Assembly (NCBI GenBank): GCA_016760525.1
Contig: JAESUW010000021.1
Coordinates: forward strand, 1 to 62,537
Direction: 5' to 3'
Length of the DNA: 62,537 bases
Origin: Labilibaculum sp.
GTDB lineage: Bacteria; Bacteroidota; Bacteroidia; Bacteroidales; Marinifilaceae
Position numbers and translations under genes: made by a program. The stretch's first letter is position 1, and each line of letters opens with the position of its first letter. The notes beneath the pieces are model-generated. The model ran no database searches. It was given only the letters and a program-made list of their open reading frames with translations, and was not told the DNA's origin. Below, piece by piece: positions 55,240-62,537 of the stretch.

Positions 55240-57585
55240 TTAGTTCTTTTCTCTTCCAAAAATTCTAAACCTTTTAAATAATATTGGTGTAATAAAAAGA
55301 TCGGAAAGTAAAGCCGATAACATTCCCATAATAGCAAGTATTCCCAAATTGATAAATTGTAAAGCAGAAGATGTGGTGTAAACCAAGAAATTAGCTGATA
55401 TTACCAAAGTTGACAATACTAAAGCCACGCCAACCGTTCTGAAAGATTTAATAATTGATTTTTTATAATTTCCAGTTTTGGTAAACTCCAAATGACCATG
55501 ATTTATAAAATGAATCGTATCATCCACCGCTAATCCCAGTATCATTGGAATAATAGTTGCAGTCATCATATCAAGAGGAATATCCAGCCATCCCATTACA
55601 CCACCCACAACAAGTGCCGGAGCTATATTCGGAATTAAGCCTATTAATCCTATTCGTACACTTCCGAAAACAAGCATTAAAAGAAGCATAACAATAACTA
55701 ATGCTAAAGCAAATGATTGAACTTGTCCTTTTACGACATATTGCATCATGGTAGTGAACTGCGGTACGCTCCCCACTACAGTTATCGTTGCTCCAGGAAA
55801 TAGTTCAGAGGCTTTTCCCTGAATCTCTTGTAATTCTCTTTCGGATTCACGAGAATTATAAGTTGATAACTCGACCATTAAGCGCAAGCGTTTGTAATCG
55901 TAATCAATCCAATATTCCGATTCTGTTCCTCCTGAATTTTCGTATAAGAGAAGCATTTGAGCGACCTGATTTTCATTATCCGGAATACGATAATAAGTTT
56001 CCTTATTCTCATTTAATGTCTGATTCAGATCTTTAAGGATATCAAGAATGGATGTTGTTCGCTTTGTGAGCTCATAATTTTCTACATATCCTGCAATTTC
56101 ATCTAATTTTTTTAAGTTTTCGGGTTGTTTTGCTTCCCCATTTTCCGGAAATTCTATCAATAAATCGTATGAATATATCGAACCCAATTCCGATTCGCTG
56201 ATATCAAGAATATCTTTTACATAAGGAATTTTACGCCCCATGGTTTTTTCAATATCAAAAGCCGATTCGACTTTTGTTATGCCAATTGCGAAAAAAACAG
56301 CTAGAATAATAAAAACGGCAACAATACCTTTAGAATGTGAAAATACAAATGCACCTAAATCACCCATTTTACGATCGAGCCAACGACCTCCTTTTTCCCT
56401 AATTACAGGATTTGGTTTTTTGTCTTTTCCAAAACTTAATAAAGCAGGCATAAACAATAAAACAATAAGGAATGTAAGTAATACACAAGCAGATGTAGCA
56501 AGCCCAACAAAACGTAGAGGAGCCATCGGAATAAGTAAAAATGTAAGTAATGCTGCCATAGTCGTTAATGCTGAAAACATAATAGGCCATCCCATTTCTT
56601 TAACAGATTCGACAATCGCTTTTTTTCTTTTCCCATGAAAGGTAAATTGCTTTTTAAAAAATGAAAAAAGATGAATATTATAAGCAATGGCAACAGCAAA
56701 CGAGAGCAGAATAGGAACAGACATCATTGAGCTGTTAATTGCATAACCAACATATCCAAATATTCCATAAATAATTACAATAGAACTTACCGATGTTAGT
56801 AAAGGTCCAACTACACCCCGAAATGATTTGGTAGCAAGCACCAACACAATAATTGCTAATAATAAAGCAATTCCCATCACTCTACCAGTTTCTGCTCCAA
56901 AATAATTTTGCTTTTTATAATTCAAATAAGGCAAGCCTGTAGCCCTGGGAGATATTGCACTATATTTGTCTTTTCTAATAATTTTCTCAACTTCTTCTCC
57001 TGTAAAATATTCCACAGAATTATGATTTATTTTCATCCAAACAGAATCTTCAGGAAAAGTACGGAGTTTTAAAATAATCCATGAAAGCCGACCATCTTTT
57101 GATACTAATCTTCTTGCTATATTTGGTTTACAAAAGGCTTTATTTTTGATTATTTCCAAGTTCTTTTTATCTGAAGGAATTACCTCGGGAACAATTTGTT
57201 CAATTTGCATTCCATACTCTGTTCCCACCATGAATTCAATATCGGTAAGCGATGTTATTTTATCTGCATACGAAATACTGTCAAGCAGTTCATTAGAAAG
57301 TTCACGAATAAGTTCCAATGACTCTTTAGTAAAGGAATTGTCACATTCTGTAAGCACAGCAACATAACTATCATTGCCAAAAATTTCTTTAAACTCATCA
57401 GTTTTCAACAGCATAGGATCATTTTCAAGGAAATAACTATCCCATGATGAATCCATAACCAAATTTCTTAATCCCAAAAATGAAGTCCCTACTATAGCAA
57501 CAAATAGAATAATAATAGCCCAACGGTTCTTTATTATGCCTGTGGCTCTTCGTTCAAACCAATTATTTATTTTCTCAATTTTCAT
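55240..57585 (-). CDS. MMPL/RND-family inner-membrane transporter
   Basis: A 781-residue RND-superfamily protein of the MMPL/HpnN type. There is one N-terminal helix and then a periplasmic domain (about 45-225, with DSSWDSYFLENDPML near its start). Next come five to six helices (about 230-380, with SVPILLSFAVAIAYNIHLFS), a second helix with a periplasmic domain (about 405-610), and a final helix set (GLIPNIAPALVVGGVMG, IPMILGLAVDDTIHFINH with an Asp pair used in proton coupling, LSDLFITPILFKRF). HpnN moves hopanoids, MmpL3 mycolates; a hydrophobic substrate is likely here too. With the LolA-like and DUF1302-like genes it makes up a possible envelope-spanning path. Confidence 0.9.
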   Translation of the reverse strand: MKIEKINNWFERRATGIIKNRWAIIILFVAIVGTSFLGLRNLVMDSSWDSYFLENDPMLLKTDEFKEIFGNDSYVAVLTECDNSFTKESLELIRELSNELLDSISYADKITSLTDIEFMVGTEYGMQIEQIVPEVIPSDKKNLEIIKNKAFCKPNIARRLVSKDGRLSWIILKLRTFPEDSVWMKINHNSVEYFTGEEVEKIIRKDKYSAISPRATGLPYLNYKKQNYFGAETGRVMGIALLLAIIVLVLATKSFRGVVGPLLTSVSSIVIIYGIFGYVGYAINSSMMSVPILLSFAVAIAYNIHLFSFFKKQFTFHGKRKKAIVESVKEMGWPIMFSALTTMAALLTFLLIPMAPLRFVGLATSACVLLTFLIVLLFMPALLSFGKDKKPNPVIREKGGRWLDRKMGDLGAFVFSHSKGIVAVFIILAVFFAIGITKVESAFDIEKTMGRKIPYVKDILDISESELGSIYSYDLLIEFPENGEAKQPENLKKLDEIAGYVENYELTKRTTSILDILKDLNQTLNENKETYYRIPDNENQVAQMLLLYENSGGTESEYWIDYDYKRLRLMVELSTYNSRESERELQEIQGKASELFPGATITVVGSVPQFTTMMQYVVKGQVQSFALALVIVMLLLMLVFGSVRIGLIGLIPNIAPALVVGGVMGWLDIPLDMMTATIIPMILGLAVDDTIHFINHGHLEFTKTGNYKKSIIKSFRTVGVALVLSTLVISANFLVYTTSSALQFINLGILAIMGMLSALLSDLFITPILFKRFRIFGREKN

Positions 57586-57682
57586 TTTATACTATTTTTA
57601 ATTATTTACACGCAATAAAGAACAATGTCCATTTTCTGCTCAAGAGAATATTTAAACTCTTACAAAATCATTAAACTATTGC

Positions 57683-58711
57683 TTATAATTCTTTTATTTT
57701 AATTGCTGATAAAAGCATAGTAGGGGAAGCCAATCGTTCATCAGGAGCTTTTACTCTGAATTTTCCAAAACCAGCTTCGCTTAGTGCATTTCTCAGTACT
57801 TTTTCGGGTAAACAATGCGTTGGAAACCCCATGCTACGTGTCATTAGTTCTACTATGGCAAGCGTAAGACGATGATCTCCATTAACTTTTCCGGCAATGT
57901 GGTTGGATATGAACAAACCACCTAATTTCATCGATCGATTTACCTTTTTCAATAAATCGATTAAGCGATTAGTTGCTCCTAATTCGTATAAATAGTGTGA
58001 GCTAAAAAACAAATCGTACCCACTGCCAAAATCATCACCTGCTCTTACATCAAATGCGTGGTATGAAATGCGGTCAAATCCAGCTTCATCTTTCTTAATT
58101 TTATTAGCTGTTTCACAAACAATTTCTAAATCGTACACATGTGCATGCAGCTTGCGATTTTCATGCATCAGTGCAAACGAATAATATCCCGAATTACCGG
58201 CAAAATCACACATCTTGGTAGCTTTCTTAAATTCTGGGATTTCTTTAGCAAAAGCTAGAACCCGTTGTATTCCTCCTGCTTTTGCACCTTGTTCAATTCC
58301 TCGTATTGATTTCTCTGTACTCCAAATATTTTGATCGAATTCTGGAATATCACCCTTCAAGGCCTGTGTTAAATTCTTAAAAGGTCCACCGTTTACAATG
58401 TAGCTTTTTACTGCTCCTAATTGATTAAGTTCTGAAGTTTGTGTGAGATACTCATTTGCTAAAGCTGTAAGGCTATAACGCTTATCTTTTTCTTTCAAAA
58501 ATTCAATGGCAAGCAAAACTTCCAGTAATGATTCTGTTATCGGCTCATTGGTCTCTATTTCTTTTGATAAATCGATACACGACAGTGCCTGGTTAGAGAG
58601 CACATCGAACACTCCCACTTCTATGGCAGAATAAATGATGTTTGGTAAATAACTTTTATAAAACAGATTGTTAATTTTACTAAATGCAGTTTTTGTTGCT
58701 GGTAAATTCAT
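57683..58711 (-). CDS. SAM-dependent O-methyltransferase-type enzyme with winged-helix dimerisation domain
   Basis: A 342-residue soluble methyltransferase. The first 110 residues form a winged-helix dimerisation domain like that of plant and bacterial small-molecule O-methyltransferases (YSAIEVGVFDVLSNQ, TESLLEVLLAIEFLKEKDKR). The class I SAM fold follows with motif I as CDFAGNSGYYSFAL, where the usual GGG/GxG is replaced by FAGNSG, and DLEIVCETANKI and YDLFFSSHYLYELGA further on. The C-terminal His in FISNHIAG may be near the active site. The natural substrate is unknown. It lies 97 bases ahead of the MMPL gene and 53 behind the second methyltransferase. Confidence 0.82.
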   Translation of the reverse strand: MNLPATKTAFSKINNLFYKSYLPNIIYSAIEVGVFDVLSNQALSCIDLSKEIETNEPITESLLEVLLAIEFLKEKDKRYSLTALANEYLTQTSELNQLGAVKSYIVNGGPFKNLTQALKGDIPEFDQNIWSTEKSIRGIEQGAKAGGIQRVLAFAKEIPEFKKATKMCDFAGNSGYYSFALMHENRKLHAHVYDLEIVCETANKIKKDEAGFDRISYHAFDVRAGDDFGSGYDLFFSSHYLYELGATNRLIDLLKKVNRSMKLGGLFISNHIAGKVNGDHRLTLAIVELMTRSMGFPTHCLPEKVLRNALSEAGFGKFRVKAPDERLASPTMLLSAIKIKEL

Positions 58712-58764
58712 AATTCAATATTTTTAGATAGCTTTTGATATGAAAATATTCGTGTTTCAGATTT

Positions 58765-59391
58765 CTATTTTTGTGCTGTTACAAAAATTGCTTTCATTTT
58801 TGAACCTATTAAGGATGCTTCTGTAATCTTAAAGTCCTTTTTTACAAGCATATTCTGAGCATCTGTTAATTTTATTTTTTGTGCAAATGGCGATGGTTTT
58901 CCGTAAGTTTTCATATACCTGCAAATCATTTTCAGAATGTTATGAAATTTCATTCCTTCTGATGTGTAGCTAATAATGATGATTGCACCATCTTTTTTAA
59001 GTACTCGTTTTGCTTCGGATATTGCTTTTTCCGGTTGGGGAATAATGTGCAGTAAGTTTGCCATAAAGATGGTATCGAAACTATTATCGGCATAAGGTAA
59101 ATTGAAACAATTGGCTTTTTCTACTGTAATATTTGAAATTGATTTTAACCGAACTTCAGATGCATTTGCCATTTCATCTGAGAAATCGGTAGCTAAAAGT
59201 TGATCTGCATTTTTTGCAATTATTCTTGAATAAGTGCCATTCCCGCATCCTAATTCCAGAACATTTTTTAATTCTTTTAACTTCGACAGTTTGGCTAACA
59301 TTGCGTCCAAATCGGCTTTGCCAATCACATAGTTGTTTCGTTCTTCAAAATCATCGGCAAAACGCGACCAGTATATTTCTTTTTGTATCAT
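58765..59391 (-). CDS. Class I SAM-dependent methyltransferase (Methyltransf_11 type)
   Basis: A 208-residue methyltransferase. SAM motif I is LELGCGNGTYSRII near residue 42, with the motif II acidic residue in LLATDFSDEM, NCFNLPYADNSFDTIFMANL (motif III/IV), and LKKDGAIIIISY (motif V). The substrate cap is short. It is most like the UbiE/MenG-related small-molecule methyltransferase group, but lacks markers that would prove quinone synthesis. It is the second of two soluble methyltransferases in the cluster, 45 bases behind the second ABC gene, and may act on the same molecule as its neighbour. Confidence 0.87.
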   Translation of the reverse strand: MIQKEIYWSRFADDFEERNNYVIGKADLDAMLAKLSKLKELKNVLELGCGNGTYSRIIAKNADQLLATDFSDEMANASEVRLKSISNITVEKANCFNLPYADNSFDTIFMANLLHIIPQPEKAISEAKRVLKKDGAIIIISYTSEGMKFHNILKMICRYMKTYGKPSPFAQKIKLTDAQNMLVKKDFKITEASLIGSKMKAIFVTAQK

Positions 59392-59436
59392 GATTATTTT
59401 CTTGTTGTTGGCTCTTAATCTATTTCATTGTTACTA

Positions 59437-61185
59437 TCAACTTTCCATTATTAATTGCTTATTACTTTTAAGTTTCCATCCACTTGTGTTTTGCTGGGTA
59501 TTCCAGTAACTGGCATACAATCCGTTATTCTTGGTTAAATCGTTATGTTTGCCTACTTCGGAAATTCTGCCGTCTTTTAAAACAATTATCTTATCAGCAT
59601 TACGAATGGTTTGTAATTTATGGGCAATAACTACCACCGTTTTTTCTTTTACCAACTCTTGAATTGCTTGCTGTATATAAATTTCATTTTCGGGATCGAG
59701 TGATGCGGTGGCTTCGTCGAGTAAAATAATTGGAGCATCTTTAAGCATAGCACGAGCGATTGATATTCGTTGCTTCTGTCCGCCCGAAAGATGCGAACCT
59801 GCTTCACCAACTTTTGTGTTGATTCCATCGGAAAGCATATCCAGAAATTCAAGTACCTGTGCCTTTTCAGCCACTTTCATTATCTCTTCTTTGGTAGCAG
59901 TGGGTTTGCCAATTTTTATGTTGTTGTAAATGCTGTCATCGAAAAGATACACATCCTGAAAAACTTCACTAATAAGACTGTAAACGGTTTGTGGCGACAT
60001 ATCTTTAACATCTTCACTACCTATTTTTACTTCTCCTTTTTGCACATCCCAAAAGCGGGCAATCAAATTGGCAATAGTCGTTTTTCCTGAACCCGAAGCG
60101 CCAACTAATGCTGTTAATCCCTTTTCGGGGATGGTGAAACTTACATCTTTCAAAATTTCTCTGTCGATATATGAAAAGGTGACATTCTTAAATTCGATTG
60201 TGTAGTTTTTAGGAGTAATGTCTTTCCCTGCATCTTGTAAAGGCGATTTTAATAGTTGAATAATTCTTTTTAAACTCACATTCATGTAGTTCATTATGGC
60301 ATATTCTATCATAATGAGTTTTATGGGTTCGTATAATTTGTATCCAACAATTAAAAAGGCTATAAATGCAGGTATTGTAAGACTTTCGGCATTAATCCGA
60401 CCCAAAGAAACATATACCATAAACAGAAAAGCGAGTTCTAAAAATACAAATACTGTAATAACAAAAGGGCCTGGTACTGCTTCCAACTTAATGCTTCTGC
60501 GTCTTAAGTCTTCGAATGCTTTTTTGAGGGTAAAAAATGAATCGCCTGTTTGATTGTGTGCTTTTAAATGGCGAATGCCTTGAATGTATTCTATAAAACG
60601 ACTGCTTACTGCATTGCGTGCAGCAATTTGTTTTTTACCAAACGAGGCTACTATTTTGCTTACTATATGGATGATAACATAGGCCAAAGGTAATGCTGAA
60701 AGCATTATTAACGCCAGTTTCCAATCTATTATAAACAGAAACAAAGAAATGAAAAAGGTGCCAAAAAAAGCGCCAAAAATATTCCCTGCTGCATGCCCGA
60801 ATATGGTTTCAAAATTAGAGACATCCTGCAATACTACAGATGCCAAATCGCCTGGATCTCTACGTTTATAAAATCCGAGTGATAGTTTTTGTAATCGGTT
60901 ACCAAGCATAATCCGCAGTTTAGATGACATATTATAAATTGTGAGGTTGGTGTTTACCATTGTGCGGGATGCTACCCATAATTGTATAACGAGCATCACA
61001 GCCATAACGCCTACCTGTATCCAAATCATTTGTGTATCTGGTTCCGATTTGAATAATTCCCAAATTATAAATAGTAAAATTCCTGTTGGTGCTGCAAGAA
61101 ATAATCCGTGTAAGAATTCCCAGAAAATGACTTTTCCCATTCTTGTTTCTGTTATCCTGAAAATGTATAGTATATTTTTTAGCAT
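59437..61185 (-). CDS. ABC transporter half (fused permease and ATPase), canonical ATPase site
   Basis: A 582-residue type-IV ABC half-transporter with six helices in the first 310 or so residues and an ATPase domain after. It has Walker A GASGSGKT, Q-loop SEVFQDVYLFDDSIYNN, signature LSGGQKQR, Walker B IILLDEATASLDPENE with catalytic Glu, and the H-loop VVIAHKLQT. Its D-loop is the ordinary SLD. It pairs with the half-transporter ending at 61631, likely as a heterodimer. The pairing recalls exporter-fold siderophore importers such as YbtPQ/IrtAB as well as multidrug exporters, so the direction of transport is open. The methyltransferase genes follow at once. Confidence 0.9.
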   Translation of the reverse strand: MLKNILYIFRITETRMGKVIFWEFLHGLFLAAPTGILLFIIWELFKSEPDTQMIWIQVGVMAVMLVIQLWVASRTMVNTNLTIYNMSSKLRIMLGNRLQKLSLGFYKRRDPGDLASVVLQDVSNFETIFGHAAGNIFGAFFGTFFISLFLFIIDWKLALIMLSALPLAYVIIHIVSKIVASFGKKQIAARNAVSSRFIEYIQGIRHLKAHNQTGDSFFTLKKAFEDLRRRSIKLEAVPGPFVITVFVFLELAFLFMVYVSLGRINAESLTIPAFIAFLIVGYKLYEPIKLIMIEYAIMNYMNVSLKRIIQLLKSPLQDAGKDITPKNYTIEFKNVTFSYIDREILKDVSFTIPEKGLTALVGASGSGKTTIANLIARFWDVQKGEVKIGSEDVKDMSPQTVYSLISEVFQDVYLFDDSIYNNIKIGKPTATKEEIMKVAEKAQVLEFLDMLSDGINTKVGEAGSHLSGGQKQRISIARAMLKDAPIILLDEATASLDPENEIYIQQAIQELVKEKTVVVIAHKLQTIRNADKIIVLKDGRISEVGKHNDLTKNNGLYASYWNTQQNTSGWKLKSNKQLIMES

Positions 61186-61193
61186 GATTTTTT

Positions 61194-61250
61194 AATTGAT
61201 AGTTAATAATGAACAATTGATAATTAGCCACTATTAATTGGATATTATTA
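61194..61250. repeat. AT-rich degenerate repeat cluster between the four-helix-bundle gene and the second ABC gene
   Basis: The gap is built of variants of TTGATAATTAATAATGAA and its complement: AATTGATAGTTAATAATG, then ACAATTGATAATTAG, then TATTAATTGGATATTATTAG. Related words (CCATTRTTAATT) recur at the 3' ends of the genes at 59437, 61631 and 55240, so they cluster in this operon. Confidence 0.5.
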
Positions 61251-61607
61251 GTTAGTTGTTTTCGAAGTTTTCACAATTGAGATGAGCATCTTTAAAACCT
61301 CAGCAGCATCACTACTTATTGATTCATAATGTTTTGTTTCGATGTATTCTGTTTTATAAAGCAATTCGAGCCAGTAATTTGTTTCATTGGCTTCTTTTAA
61401 GGCTATCGACATTTTATGAGTGAAATCAGCTCTGCTTTGAGCATGTTCTGCTTCACGAATCATTGCTCCAATGGATGTGCCTGAACGTAAAAGTTGTTTG
61501 GAAAGAACGAACTCTTTCTTCTCATCTTTAAGATATTTATACAGTTGTACTATTCTTATTGCAAAAGCAAATGATTTGTCTTTTATAATATTATTCTTCA
61601 TAGCCAT
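61248..61607 (-). CDS. Four-helix-bundle protein (23S rRNA intervening-sequence protein type)
   Basis: A 119-residue helical protein of the S23/IVP family: DKSFAFAIRIVQLYKYLKDE, EFVLSKQLLRSGTSIGAMIR, EAEHAQSRADFTHKMSIALK and EANETNYWLELLYKTEYI are the four helices. The RSGTSIGAxxxEA motif in the second and third helices is diagnostic. The family was first found inside 23S rRNA intervening sequences and often occurs as a free-standing, mobile-looking ORF in Bacteroidetes genomes. It pentamerises and is thought to bind nucleic acid. Here it lies between two ABC halves that should be adjacent, 23 bases behind the first and 62 before the second, and is flanked by AT-rich repeats. Confidence 0.88.
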   Translation of the reverse strand: MAMKNNIIKDKSFAFAIRIVQLYKYLKDEKKEFVLSKQLLRSGTSIGAMIREAEHAQSRADFTHKMSIALKEANETNYWLELLYKTEYIETKHYESISSDAAEVLKMLISIVKTSKTTN

Positions 61608-61630
61608 TTTTTGAAATTATCCATTGTCAA

Positions 61631-62537
61631 TCATCCATTGTTAATTATTTCAAATTCTTTTGCACGCTTGTGTGCGTTCCACATTTTGGTGTAGAGTCCA
61701 CAGTTTTGTAATAACTCGTTGTGGGTTCCTTTGGCTTCTACTTTGCCATTATTAAGCACTACAATTTGGTTTACTTCGGCTATGGTAGAAAGGCGATGCG
61801 CTATTATTATTACTGTTTTATTTTGAATAATCTCGCTAAAAGCTTCCATTATAAGGTGCTCGTTTTCGGGATCGCTAAAAGCGGTGGCTTCGTCAAGAAT
61901 TAGAATAGGTGCGTCTTTTAATATTACTCTTGCCAGTTGGATGCGTTGCTGTTCTCCTCCACTTAAATGGATTCCTTTTTCACCAAAATGAGTATCGTAT
62001 CCATTGGGTAATTGTGTGATAAAATCGTGACAACGGGCAACTTTTGCGGCAGCAATTACCTCTTTTTTTGTTTTATCCATTCCCATCAATATGTTGTCGT
62101 AGAAGCTTTGATAAAACATCATATTATCCTGAAATACAAAGCCTACGTTTTGCATCAGGGTTTCTGTTTTAAAATCGTTTATATTGATATTCCCTAAAGT
62201 GATGCTTCCTTTTTTTACATCATAAAAGCGGGCAATAAGTTGTGCTGCTGTTGATTTACCGGAACCTGAAGGCCCTACGAGTGCTGTAATGCTACCTTGT
62301 GGGATACTGAAATTAATATCTTTTAAAACCTCTATTCCTTCGGTATATGAAAAGCCAACATGATTAAATGTGAGTGAGAAATTTTCGGGTATTTTTTCGG
62401 AACCGCTTTTTTGTTCTTCTACTTCAAAAAGTATTTCATCCATACGTTTTACGCCATGGTTAATCATACTAATTTGTGGCCCCAGACTGCTCAATGCCAG
62501 CACCGGACGAATATATCCCACTCCTAATATCAAGAAT
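61631..62537 (-). CDS. ABC transporter half (partial, N-terminus beyond the window), altered D-loop
   Basis: The C-terminal 300 or so residues of an exporter-fold ABC half-transporter; the frame runs off the right edge at 62537, so the membrane part is mostly missing. The ATPase has Walker A GPSGSGKST, Q-loop GFVFQDNMMFYQSFYDN, signature LSGGEQQR, Walker B LILDEATAFSDPENE with the catalytic Glu present, and the H-loop IIIAHRLST. The D-loop reads FSD instead of SLD, unlike the partner gene, so the two ATP sites are asymmetric. This ATAFxDPE form recalls half-transporters of the YbtPQ/IrtAB siderophore type; I recall it rather than can show it. Confidence 0.88.
   Translation of the reverse strand, partial: FLILGVGYIRPVLALSSLGPQISMINHGVKRMDEILFEVEEQKSGSEKIPENFSLTFNHVGFSYTEGIEVLKDINFSIPQGSITALVGPSGSGKSTAAQLIARFYDVKKGSITLGNININDFKTETLMQNVGFVFQDNMMFYQSFYDNILMGMDKTKKEVIAAAKVARCHDFITQLPNGYDTHFGEKGIHLSGGEQQRIQLARVILKDAPILILDEATAFSDPENEHLIMEAFSEIIQNKTVIIIAHRLSTIAEVNQIVVLNNGKVEAKGTHNELLQNCGLYTKMWNAHKRAKEFEIINNG

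Noticed and set aside
1-62537. tRNA, rRNA, CRISPR arrays, prophage or intact insertion sequences
   Set aside because: No cloverleaf-like, spaced-repeat, integrase or transposase pattern was found on reading both strands; a dedicated tRNA and IS search was not possible here.

Overview
The window reads as chromosome of an AT-rich, anaerobic or facultative marine-type Bacteroidetes (order Bacteroidales/Marinilabiliales is my inference). Support: promoters of the Bacteroidetes type (TTTG-N19-TAnnTTTG), few strong Shine-Dalgarno sequences, the ribosomal block rpmB-rpmG-DUF4295-ftsY-rimO, a SecA of about 1100 residues, a malic enzyme fused to a phosphotransacetylase domain, and outer-membrane proteins with Sec or lipoprotein signals. 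No rRNA, tRNA, CRISPR array, prophage or intact insertion sequence was seen.

Region 1 (1-9.85 kb, + strand): a small XRE-type regulator, pyrK-pyrD (class 1B dihydroorotate dehydrogenase), then a compact late-cobamide operon: threonine-phosphate decarboxylase, cbiB, cobU, a lipoprotein with a glutamine-amidotransferase-like fold, two divergent tandem cobT genes, cobS and cobC. These build the aminopropanol arm and the nucleotide loop of B12-type cofactors. Corrin-ring genes and a cobalamin riboswitch are absent here. Instead, TTACA-nn-TGTAA boxes overlap the promoter of the XRE gene and a promoter-like element of the cob operon.

Region 2 (9.9-21 kb, mostly +): a Bax-like glucosaminidase lipoprotein, a TPR protein, a gene-poor 870-bp stretch carrying a dispersed hairpin repeat, maeB, a TRIC-type channel, two unknown small proteins, a tandem-fused adenylate kinase with a degenerate second half, and a FIST sensor plus hybrid histidine kinase pair.

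Region 3 (21-46.3 kb, both strands): housekeeping genes. These are a TPR protein, gyrA, clpC, tpx, a DnaQ-like exonuclease, rimO, ftsY, DUF4295, rpmG, rpmB, a YitT-family protein, an M3 peptidase, proB-proA, a membrane-anchored MutS-like ATPase, lgt, secA, a small exported protein and ferritin. Nearly every transcription unit ends in a clear hairpin terminator, several of them bidirectional between convergent genes.

Region 4 (46.7-50 kb, +): a KefB-type antiporter with an NAD-binding domain, a GyrI-like effector-binding protein and a YafY/WYL regulator.

Region 5 (50.3-62.5 kb, all -): an accessory cluster running in from beyond the right edge: two half-size ABC transporters separated by a four-helix-bundle (S23/IVP) gene, two SAM methyltransferases, a large MMPL/RND transporter, an isoprenylcysteine-methyltransferase-like membrane protein, a 10-TM heavy-metal exporter, a flavodoxin, a LolA-like periplasmic protein and an outer-membrane barrel. 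It looks like one system that makes or modifies a small molecule or lipid and moves it across both membranes, possibly tied to metals. It is the best candidate here for an undescribed system. A second copy of the hairpin repeat lies inside it.
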